This document shows positions 1-4,857 of a DNA stretch of 6,342 nucleotides, piece by piece. Both the position numbers and the translations under genes were made by a program. The DNA lies in contig CAYPEF010000119.1 of assembly GCA_964409675.1 (NCBI GenBank), positions 1 through 6,342 on the forward strand, given 5' to 3'. Source of the stretch: CAYMDD01 sp964409675. GTDB lineage: Bacteria > Pseudomonadota > Alphaproteobacteria > Rickettsiales > SXRF01. Numbering within the stretch: position 1 is the stretch's first letter; the number at the start of each line of letters is the position of its first letter. The notes under the pieces are model-generated. The model did no database searches, was not told the origin of the DNA, and saw nothing but the letters and a program-made list of their open reading frames with translations.

Positions 1-841
1 GCTTGCCTGCCTGCTCCGCCAGCACGCCGGAGACGGAGGCGAACAGCGCTTTTTTCTGCGTCTCATCCATCTGCGGCAGGAATGCTTTCAGCGCATCATT
101 ATCCAGCATCGCCTGCATCGGCTCCAACTGGCGGCTGACGGCGGCTTGCAGCGTAGCCTGCCGATCTATTGCTGGAAGTGCCAGAGAAAAAGGTTTGCCA
201 TCGACTACTTCGCTTTTGACGGCTGCTTGTACCATGTTTTTAATCGGAGCGCGCACCTTCGCAAGGGATTGCCCCAGTTCTTCCTGCATTCCCGCATTGG
301 TGGATTCACGGATATAGGGAGCCAGCGGTGAGTTTTTGGTATCGCCGCCAAATAGGGCGGTGAAAACCGTGACGATTAAATCAAGTACGGCTTTGAAGAA
401 ATTATTGTTTTCTTTCCAGTCATTGAGGAAACCTTGCCAAATATGCCCAAATGAAGCTTCTGCCATGTCGCCGGTGTTATTCTGCGTGGCGGATTTGATG
501 GCTTGGCTTGTAATGCCGATTTCCTGTTGCGTTGGGACCAGTTCATCCAACGTTGCCGGGGCCGCGGCATTATCGGGCGCATCCGGTATTTTTTTAAACT
601 TAATGTCTGACAGCGCTGCTTTGCCTATCCGGCGATACTGAATGGCGCTTTCCACCAGCCCGGGCAGTTTATCATCTGCTACATCCTCATCATTCAAGCC
701 GGTCAGGTTTAGAAAATCGGCACGCGAACCTTTTTGGGAATCGCTTAGAATACCGCGTATTCCATCACGCACAGAAGTGTAAACGTTCTGCGTGAATTCT
801 TTCGCTTTATCTATCCCGCGCTGTTCCGAAGGGCTTGCCAT
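1..841 (-). CDS. Hypothetical protein, C-terminus beyond the window
   Basis: I translated the minus strand from the ATG at 841-839 and found 280 codons without a stop before the left edge, so the gene is real but incomplete. The protein begins MASPSEQRGIDKAKEF. No signal peptide is visible. It looks mostly helical and rich in Ala, Gln, Asp and Lys, with one clearly hydrophobic stretch at about residues 148-166 (FFKAVLDLIVTVFTALFGG) that could be a membrane-inserting or buried helix. An in-frame TAG at 862-860 limits any N-terminal extension. A purine-rich AGGAG lies at 861-857, 15 nt before the ATG, which is rather far; an ATT codon directly upstream is a conceivable alternative start. Base composition is lower in GC than the neighbouring housekeeping genes (20 of 60 in 361-420). 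I do not recognise the family. The plus-strand reading frames over this region are not coding. I am confident that it is a gene and have no confident function. Confidence 0.82.
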   Translation of the reverse strand, partial: MASPSEQRGIDKAKEFTQNVYTSVRDGIRGILSDSQKGSRADFLNLTGLNDEDVADDKLPGLVESAIQYRRIGKAALSDIKFKKIPDAPDNAAAPATLDELVPTQQEIGITSQAIKSATQNNTGDMAEASFGHIWQGFLNDWKENNNFFKAVLDLIVTVFTALFGGDTKNSPLAPYIRESTNAGMQEELGQSLAKVRAPIKNMVQAAVKSEVVDGKPFSLALPAIDRQATLQAAVSRQLEPMQAMLDNDALKAFLPQMDETQKKALFASVSGVLAEQAGK

Positions 842-1057
842 AATGAATTGCTTATTCTCCTACCCTTGCATTCTACAGGCAGTTTTAGGGGAAATGGATG
901 ACAATTCCATGAAGATTTCCATGACAATAGCGTAAATGGCAGGTTTTTGATTGATTTACGCTCTAAACCCTGCCAAAAGGTAAACAACGGGGAAGAAATT
1001 GCCTTCGCGCAAGCGAATGAGGGGCAACGCTCATGCGAATAGATGGGAGCGGAAATT
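842..1057. promoter_or_regulatory. Divergent intergenic region with dyads and short repeats
   Basis: This 216-bp AT-richer spacer lies between two divergent genes and should carry both promoters; no convincing -35/-10 pair stands out. Seen directly: ATGACAAT occurs at 898-905 and 921-928, and TTCCATGA at 905-912 and 917-924. A perfect 9-bp inverted repeat, AGCGTAAAT (929-937) with ATTTACGCT (954-962), encloses 16 nt. The loop of that dyad contains GGCAGGTTT (938-946), which is complementary to AAACCCTGCC (965-974) apart from one extra C, so two alternative pairings compete. It may be an operator region or a structured leader; the sequence alone does not decide. Confidence 0.5.
999..1050 (+). 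promoter_or_regulatory. Structured zapA leader and ribosome binding site
   Basis: A hairpin forms from TTGCC+TTCGC (999-1008), a GCAA tetraloop (1009-1012), GCGAA (1013-1017), a bulge TGAGG (1018-1022) and GGCAA (1023-1027), giving ten base pairs. The zapA Shine-Dalgarno is GGGAG at 1045-1049, 8 nt before the ATG at 1058. GCTC at 1029-1032 could pair either with GAGC at 1047-1050, covering the Shine-Dalgarno, or in part (CTCA, 1030-1033) with the TGAG of the bulge. That makes translational control of zapA possible, but it is inference. Confidence 0.35.
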
Positions 1058-1414
1058 ATGGCACTGGTTGGCGTAAAAATTAACGGAAAAGATTACCAGC
1101 TGGCCTGCGATGATGGGCAGGAGCAGCACGTTTTTGAGCTAAGTCAAGAGCTTGACTCGCGCATGCAGCAGATCATCGCTCAAGTTGGGCAGGCGCCGGA
1201 GAATATGCTTTTCCTGCTTTCCGCCCTGATGCTGGCTGATGAAATGAACGAAGCGCAGGCCGAAGTGCGGGCCTTGGAGCGCGAAGTAACCAAGCTTGCC
1301 CGGGACTTGCGCGACGAGCGGGCCGGCCCGAAAGCGCCGGATGAGACGGTTTCCCTGCTGGATGAGCTGGCCGAGCGTATCGACAGGATTGCGGACCAGC
1401 TGGAAGTGCGCTAA
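1058..1414 (+). CDS. zapA: Cell division protein ZapA
   Basis: ZapA is a small cytoplasmic protein that binds FtsZ and promotes bundling of FtsZ filaments at the division site. The N-terminal globular part matches the family closely: MALVGVKINGKDYQLAC followed by DDGQEQHVFELSQELDSRM (residues 1-36), then a helix with NMLFLLSALMLADEM, then a long Glu/Lys/Arg/Leu-rich coiled coil from about residue 62. The length of 118 aa is normal. I start at ATG 1058 rather than at ATG 1043, because a GGGAG Shine-Dalgarno sits 8 nt before 1058 and the family begins at the VxVxINGxxY strand; the longer form would add only MGAEI. The gene is directly followed by 6S RNA and fau, an arrangement conserved across many proteobacteria. 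Its last codons appear to contain the 6S promoter. Confidence 0.93.
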   Translation: MALVGVKINGKDYQLACDDGQEQHVFELSQELDSRMQQIIAQVGQAPENMLFLLSALMLADEMNEAQAEVRALEREVTKLARDLRDERAGPKAPDETVSLLDELAERIDRIADQLEVR

Positions 1415-1417
1415 TAT
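1389..1417 (+). promoter_or_regulatory. Candidate 6S RNA promoter inside the zapA 3' end
   Basis: TTGCGG (1389-1394) and TAATAT (1412-1417) are separated by exactly 17 bp, the ideal sigma-70 spacing. The -10 element overlaps the zapA stop codon TAA (1412-1414). A start about 7 nt downstream would fall at about 1424, which is where the 6S closing helix begins. The -35 matches the consensus only in TTG, so the call rests on spacing and position. Confidence 0.5.
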
Positions 1418-1423
1418 AGGCCT

Positions 1424-1588
1424 TGCGGTTCTGCCCGGTTCGTCAGGCAGCTTGTTCCTTGGACCGATATTTTTTGACTCGGGAGCTGTCCCTGGCGGGG
1501 GTGCTAAACACACGCCCGCACACATGGCGCCCACCTTTACACAAGGGTCGAATGCGACTCGATGACCAACGGCCAGGGCGGATCCGCA
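1424..1588 (+). ncRNA. ssrS: 6S RNA (3' end lost in the assembly gap)
   Basis: 6S RNA mimics an open promoter and binds the housekeeping RNA polymerase holoenzyme, dampening transcription in stationary phase. The position between zapA and fau is the classic ssrS locus. The ends pair: 1424-1436 (TGCGGTTCTGCCC) with 1576-1588 (GGGCGGATCCGCA) gives a 13-position closing helix with one mismatch and one G-U pair. The 5' side of the central bubble reads GACCGATATTT (1462-1472), which resembles GCCGATATTT of E. coli 6S, where product RNA synthesis begins. The 3' side has CACCTTTACACAAGGGT, similar to CACCTTGAACCAAGGGT in E. coli, followed by a small hairpin GTCG-AATG-CGAC (1547-1558) like the one that forms in the central bubble of known 6S RNAs. 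An apical stem GCGGG/CCCGC (1495-1499/1515-1519) closes the top. The true 3' end may lie a few bases into the Ns. Confidence 0.87.
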
Positions 1589-1688
1589 NNNNNNNNNNNN
1601 NNNNNNNNNNNNNNNNNNNNNNNNNNNNNNNNNNNNNNNNNNNNNNNNNNNNNNNNNNNNNNNNNNNNNNNNNNNNNNNNNNNNNNNN
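1589..1688. other. Assembly gap (100 Ns)
   Basis: Exactly 100 Ns, a common convention for a scaffold gap of unknown size. It removes the region just after 6S RNA and everything upstream of the fau start codon, including any ribosome binding site, spacer gene or terminator. Translations crossing it are meaningless. Confidence 0.97.
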
Positions 1689-2246
1689 ATGCCGGATAAA
1701 TCCTCCCTTCGCCGTCATTTTCTTGCTCTGCGCCAGCAGATTCCTGCCTATCGGCAGGCGGAGGCGGCGAATGCCATTAAGACTCACCTGTTAGCCCTGA
1801 TCTCCCCCGATGCTTGCGTGGCCGGGTATGCCGCCATGCGCGGCGAGCCGGATGTGTTTCCCGCCCTGCATGCCATGCGCGCGCGCGGCAATCCGGTGGC
1901 GCTGCCTTGCGTGCAGGAAAAGGGGCAGCCGCTGGTGTTCCGGCGCTATGATGCGCGGGTGCCCTTAAGTGCCGGGCATTACGGCGTGTCCTGCCCGGCG
2001 GAGGATGCTGAGGCGCTGGTGCCGGAGATGGTGCTGGTGCCGCTGCTGGCATTTGACCATGCTCGCCACCGGCTGGGCTATGGCGGGGGCTATTACGACC
2101 GGACGCTGGCGCAGCTGAAGGCGCGGAATCCGCAGATGGAAGCCATCGGCATCGCCTATGCGTGCCAGCAGGTTGACGCGCTGACGCCGGAGGCGCATGA
2201 TGTGCCGCTGGACATGATTGTGACGGAAAGTGGAATTATTCGATGA
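1689..2246 (+). CDS. fau: 5-formyltetrahydrofolate cyclo-ligase
   Basis: This cytosolic enzyme converts 5-formyl-THF to 5,10-methenyl-THF with ATP, returning a storage or inhibitory folate to the one-carbon pool. The 185-residue protein has the family pattern: an N-terminal basic helix with KSSLRRHFLALRQQ (4-17), GEPDVFPAL (52-60), the VALPCV strand (70-75), and the signature VPLLAFD followed by RLGYGGGYYDR (117-138), which forms the nucleotide/folate site. The length is normal. The ATG at 1689 abuts the assembly gap, so the ribosome binding site cannot be seen and a slightly longer N-terminus cannot be excluded, although the present start fits the family. The position right after 6S RNA is the conserved ygfA/fau location. 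The stop overlaps the next start by ATGA (2243-2246), indicating translational coupling to the phosphodiesterase gene. Confidence 0.93.
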   Translation: MPDKSSLRRHFLALRQQIPAYRQAEAANAIKTHLLALISPDACVAGYAAMRGEPDVFPALHAMRARGNPVALPCVQEKGQPLVFRRYDARVPLSAGHYGVSCPAEDAEALVPEMVLVPLLAFDHARHRLGYGGGYYDRTLAQLKARNPQMEAIGIAYACQQVDALTPEAHDVPLDMIVTESGIIR

Positions 2247-3034
2247 AATTGTTGTTTTGCGGCGACGTAGTGGGCCGCTCCGGGCGAGAGGCGGTGCTGC
2301 GTGAGTTGCCGAAGCTAAAAGCATCGTGCGGGTTGGATTTCATCATCGTCAACGGCGATAACGCCGCCGGGGGATTCGGCATCCAGCCGAATTTGTGCAA
2401 GGAATTCTTCGCCGCCGGGGTGGATGTGGTGACGGGGGGCGACCATATCTGGGACCAGAAGGAGATTATTCCCTATATTGCGCAGGAAAAGCGTCTGCTG
2501 CGCCCGCAGAATTTTCCCGACAGCGTGCCTGGGCGCGGGCATAACATCTATACCACCGCCACGGGGGCGAAAGTGCTGGTGATTCACCTGCTCGGGCAGG
2601 TGTTCCACAAGGAGCATGCGCAGTGCCCGTTCGCGACCGCCGAAGGCATCTTATCACAGATGCGGATGCCGGGGGCAGTGCAGGCGATTTTCGTCGATTT
2701 CCATGCCGAGGCGACCTCGGAGAAAATGGCGATGGGGAAATACCTCGACGGGCGCGTCTCGGCAGTGGCGGGCAGCCATACGCATGTGCCAACGGCGGAC
2801 TGGCGGATTTTGCCCAAAGGCACCGCCTACCAGACCGACACCGGCATGTGCGGCGATTACGATTCGGTGATCGGCTTCGCCGCCGAGGGACCGCTGCAGC
2901 GGTTCCTGACCAAAATGACAAAAATCCGCATGGATGTCGCCGCCGGGCCGGGCACCTTCTCCGGGCTTCTGGTGGAGACGGATGACGCGACGGGGCTAGC
3001 GAAAACGGTGGAATATTTGCAGTTGAATGCGTAA
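2243..3034 (+). CDS. ymdB: YmdB-like (TIGR00282) metallophosphoesterase
   Basis: A 263-residue dinuclear-metal phosphoesterase of the family of Bacillus YmdB, which has been reported to hydrolyse 2',3'-cyclic nucleotides and to affect multicellular behaviour and RNA turnover; its role in alphaproteobacteria is not settled. It is unrelated to E. coli YmdB. Visible motifs are GDVVGRSGR with D8, NGDNAAGG with D39-N40, GGDHIWDQKE with D67-H68, VDFHAEATSEK with H154, and AGSHTHVPTAD with H179 and H181. The spacing agrees with Bacillus YmdB, but the positions equivalent to E39 and N67 there are both Asp here. No signal peptide is present, so it should be cytoplasmic. The start overlaps the fau stop (ATGA), so the two genes are surely cotranscribed. 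rsmD starts 48 nt downstream. Confidence 0.9.
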   Translation: MKLLFCGDVVGRSGREAVLRELPKLKASCGLDFIIVNGDNAAGGFGIQPNLCKEFFAAGVDVVTGGDHIWDQKEIIPYIAQEKRLLRPQNFPDSVPGRGHNIYTTATGAKVLVIHLLGQVFHKEHAQCPFATAEGILSQMRMPGAVQAIFVDFHAEATSEKMAMGKYLDGRVSAVAGSHTHVPTADWRILPKGTAYQTDTGMCGDYDSVIGFAAEGPLQRFLTKMTKIRMDVAAGPGTFSGLLVETDDATGLAKTVEYLQLNA

Positions 3035-3039
3035 TTTTA

Positions 3040-3067
3040 TTCTCTCGCCCGCAGGCGGGAGGGGGAA
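3040..3067. repeat. Imperfect GC-rich hairpin between ymdB and rsmD
   Basis: TTCTCTC (3040-3046), a G-A mismatch, CCCG (3048-3051), loop CAGG, CGGG (3056-3059) and GGGGGAA (3061-3067) make a stem of 11 pairs including two G-U. There is no downstream T-run, so it is unlikely to be an intrinsic terminator in the + direction. The rsmD Shine-Dalgarno AAGGAG (3071-3076) follows immediately. It may be an extragenic palindromic element or an mRNA-stabilising or attenuating stem. Confidence 0.5.
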
Positions 3068-3082
3068 ACTAAGGAGATAGGC

Positions 3083-3646
3083 ATGCGTATCATTGCCGGG
3101 AAGCACCGGGGGCGGAAAATCGAGACGCCGCGCGAAGCGAATGTCCGCCCGACATCGGATTTCGCGCGCGAGGGGATTTTCAATATCCTGGTGCATGGCA
3201 AATTCACCGGTGGCGTCTCCGCCGTAGAGGGAAAGCGCGTGCTGGATGTATTCAGCGGCACCGGGGCGCTGGGGCTGGAGGCGCTGTCGCGCGGGGCGGA
3301 ATATGTGACGTTCATCGACCAGAACCGAGAGGCGCTGGAACTGGCGCGCCGGAACGCCGATGCGTTCCATGAGCTGAACGCCTGCGATTTCATCCATGCT
3401 GACGCCACCCAGCTAGGCGCGTGCAGCGGCGCACCGTTTGCGCTGGCGTTCCTTGACCCGCCCTACAGCAGCAAGTTCCTGCTGCCAGCGCTGAAGCGCC
3501 TGCTGGCGCAGGGCTGGCTGGAGCGCGGCGCGACGGTGATTGCCGAACATGACGAACGCACGGAATTCCGGGCACCGGAAGGGCTGGAAACGCTGGATGA
3601 GCGTCGCTACGGGCGGGCGATTGTGGAGATATTGCGGGTAGTGTAA
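3083..3646 (+). CDS. rsmD: 16S rRNA (guanine966-N2)-methyltransferase RsmD
   Basis: RsmD methylates the exocyclic amine of G966 (E. coli numbering) in 16S rRNA using S-adenosylmethionine, acting on assembled small-subunit particles. The 187-residue protein shows the full family signature. The N-terminal RNA-binding arm is MRIIAGKHRGRKI (1-13) with RPTSDFAREGIFNIL (22-36). SAM motif I is DVFSGTGALGLEALSRGA (55-72). The acidic end of motif II is FIDQNREAL (77-85), and the N6/N2-type catalytic motif is DPPY (125-128). The length is typical. The start is supported by AAGGAG at 3071-3076, 6 nt upstream. It lies 48 bp after the phosphodiesterase gene on the same strand and is plausibly the last gene of the fau operon, ending at a strong hairpin. 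Confidence 0.94.
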   Translation: MRIIAGKHRGRKIETPREANVRPTSDFAREGIFNILVHGKFTGGVSAVEGKRVLDVFSGTGALGLEALSRGAEYVTFIDQNREALELARRNADAFHELNACDFIHADATQLGACSGAPFALAFLDPPYSSKFLLPALKRLLAQGWLERGATVIAEHDERTEFRAPEGLETLDERRYGRAIVEILRVV

Positions 3647-3647
3647 G

Positions 3648-3669
3648 CCCTCCCCCTGGAGGGGGAGGG
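3648..3669. terminator. Hairpin between convergent rsmD and EF-hand gene
   Basis: CCCTCCCCCT (3648-3657) and AGGGGGAGGG (3660-3669) are perfectly complementary over ten positions around GG, in practice nine pairs with a TGGA loop. It starts 1 nt after the rsmD stop and ends 10 nt before the stop of the opposing gene. Neither strand has a T-run after it, so it is not a classical intrinsic terminator. It could act as a barrier for converging polymerases or protect 3' ends. It resembles the hairpin at 3040-3067 in composition. Confidence 0.55.
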
Positions 3670-3679
3670 AGTAATGAGC

Positions 3680-4099
3680 TTACTGCTTCGGTGAGCCGGT
3701 GCCGGATTCGCCGGCTGTGCCTTTGCCGGACATACTGCTGCCGGTGGTGCCGTTTTCGGAGCCGCCTGCTGTGCCGGTGTTGGCGTCGTTATCGTCTTCG
3801 TGCATGTCTTTATGCATGGCTTTATGCTCTTCCCACTCTTTCTTCTTGTGGGCGCGCATTTCTTCCATGCTGATGCTGCCGTCTTTGTTGGTGTCGGCGT
3901 CGGTGAACATCTTATTGGCAAAGGCGTCGTGCTCTGTTTTAGTGATCTTGCCATCACCGTTGGTATCGACCCTTTTGAACATGTAGTCGGCTTTATCCTG
4001 CATATGGCCGGATTTCTTGCCATCATCCATGGCTGCCAGCGCAGGAGTTGCGATAGCGACTGCAAGCACGGCGGCGCGCAGTATGATAATCTTTTTCAT
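3680..4099 (-). CDS. Small exported EF-hand protein (A)
   Basis: A 139-residue protein predicted to be periplasmic or secreted and to bind calcium. It opens with a clear Sec signal peptide: MKKIIILR, a hydrophobic core to about residue 17, and TPALA before the probable cleavage at A22/A23. Two canonical EF-hand loops follow, DTNGDGKITKTE (45-56) and DTNKDGSISMEE (69-80), with all usual ligand positions (1, 3, 5, 12) filled and their starts 24 residues apart. A Lys/Glu/His-rich helix follows, and the C-terminal 40 residues are low-complexity Gly/Ser/Thr/Asn. I chose the ATG at 4099 because AAAGGAA (4113-4107) lies 8 nt upstream and the signal peptide begins there; an in-frame extension to 4237 would bury the signal. 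It is probably a paralogue of the divergent gene at 4345. Specific role unknown. Confidence 0.88.
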   Translation of the reverse strand: MKKIIILRAAVLAVAIATPALAAMDDGKKSGHMQDKADYMFKRVDTNGDGKITKTEHDAFANKMFTDADTNKDGSISMEEMRAHKKKEWEEHKAMHKDMHEDDNDANTGTAGGSENGTTGSSMSGKGTAGESGTGSPKQ

Positions 4100-4344
4100 A
4101 TATTCGTTCCTTTGTCCAATGGAGCTGTATGGGTGGCGGTACGCACCGCCAGCCTGCAGGATTGAACTACGCTGTAAAAGATCAGTATCCAAGACGGGGG
4201 TATGGCATGGCACGCAAGCTTTGCATAAGTGATACAAGCGAAAGGATGTTGTTGCGCGCGGCGTTTTTTTTCATCACAAATCAGTTTGCTTCCTTTTAAG
4301 GGAGCTGAAAATTTAATGATCGTATCGTGGAAGGGAGATACCGT
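4100..4344. promoter_or_regulatory. Shared control region of the divergent EF-hand genes
   Basis: This 245-bp spacer must carry both promoters. Seen: a perfect 7-bp hairpin TGGCGGT (4134-4140), loop ACGC, ACCGCCA (4145-4151), which lies in the likely leader of gene A, 35 bp from its start; a run of eight T at 4264-4271 after a GC-rich stretch; and an AT-rich segment (4308-4319) that could hold a -10 for gene B. Gene B has a Shine-Dalgarno GGGAG at 4333-4337, 7 nt before its ATG. No -35/-10 pair is convincing. I found no gene or tRNA here. Confidence 0.5.
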
Positions 4345-4806
4345 ATGAAAAAGACTTTATTCTCTGCTGTGATTATCGGTGCATTGACTGCTCCTGCGGC
4401 TATGGCCGCCGATAATGCGCCTGCCCCGCCGCCGGGCACAGGAGCATTGGGCGGCATAGGCGGCGGTTTAGGCGGCGGTAACAAACCCGGCGGCGCAATG
4501 CCTGGCCCGCGGTTTGAAGCAATGCGCGAGCGCATGCAGGAGCGTAGCGCGGAAATGTTTAAGAAGATGGATGCAAACGCGGATGGCAAAATCTCCCAGG
4601 AGGAGCACGCCGCATTCTTTAAGCAGCGCTTTGCGGAAGTCGATGCCAATAAGGATGGATTCCTTACCGAGGACGAAATCCGCACCCACCGCATGAAGGA
4701 AATGGGCGAGCGTAATGAAAGGTCACCCATGGATGGGAGTGGTATGATGCAGCCGATGCCGGGCATGGGCGGCGGAAAAGAAGCTGGTAAACCTGCCGGG
4801 CTATAA
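4345..4806 (+). CDS. Small exported EF-hand protein (B)
   Basis: A 153-residue exported protein with a signal peptide (MKKTLFSAVIIGALTAP, cleavage likely near AMA-A at 20-22), then a Pro/Gly-rich linker (about 25-55) with GGIGGGLGGG, a charged Arg/Glu helix, and two canonical EF-hand loops DANADGKISQEE (76-87) and DANKDGFLTEDE (100-111). The C-terminal tail is rich in Met, Gly and Pro (MMQPMPGMGGG). The loops are 24 residues apart, exactly as in gene A, which supports common descent despite different linkers and tails. I start at ATG 4345, because GGGAG (4333-4337) is 7 nt upstream and the signal peptide begins there; a GTG at 4327 would place six residues ahead of it. It ends shortly before a strong terminator. 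Probably a calcium-binding envelope protein; exact function unknown. Confidence 0.88.
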   Translation: MKKTLFSAVIIGALTAPAAMAADNAPAPPPGTGALGGIGGGLGGGNKPGGAMPGPRFEAMRERMQERSAEMFKKMDANADGKISQEEHAAFFKQRFAEVDANKDGFLTEDEIRTHRMKEMGERNERSPMDGSGMMQPMPGMGGGKEAGKPAGL

Positions 4807-4827
4807 TTGCCGGAATCGGTTCCTGTT

Positions 4828-4857
4828 AAAAGCCGCCCTTCAGAGGGCGGCTTTTTT
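4828..4857. terminator. Bidirectional intrinsic terminator
   Basis: AAAAGCCGCCCT (4828-4839), loop TCAG (4840-4843) and AGGGCGGCTTTT (4844-4855) form a perfect 12-bp stem, followed by further T to 4857. It ends EF-hand gene B 21 nt after its stop. On the minus strand the same stem ends in a TTTT run, so it should also terminate the isomerase gene. The minus-strand stop TGA (4842-4840) lies in the loop, so one arm of the stem is coding for that gene. Confidence 0.93.

Noticed and set aside
3..641. Open plus-strand frames over the left-edge gene
   Set aside because: They overlap a longer uninterrupted minus-strand frame that has a start and an upstream purine-rich site. Their products are low-complexity Ser/Cys-rich sequences without family resemblance.
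1043..1057. Longer zapA start adding MGAEI
   Set aside because: The GGGAG site is correctly spaced for the ATG at 1058 and would lie inside the coding sequence of the longer form; the family starts at the KINGxxY strand.
1443..1794. Frames on both strands crossing the Ns
   Set aside because: They run through unknown bases and through the 6S RNA gene, so the translations have no meaning.
2466..2921. Arg/Pro/Ser-rich antisense frames over ymdB
   Set aside because: They lie opposite a well-conserved enzyme and have the composition typical of shadow frames in GC-rich DNA.
4100..4237. N-terminal extension of EF-hand protein A
   Set aside because: It would put 46 residues ahead of a textbook signal peptide and read through the ribosome binding site and the leader hairpin.
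4240..4275. Possible terminator of a small RNA ending at the T8 run (4264-4271)
   Set aside because: The GC-rich bases before the T-run form only about three pairs, too weak for an intrinsic terminator, and no transcript body could be seen upstream.
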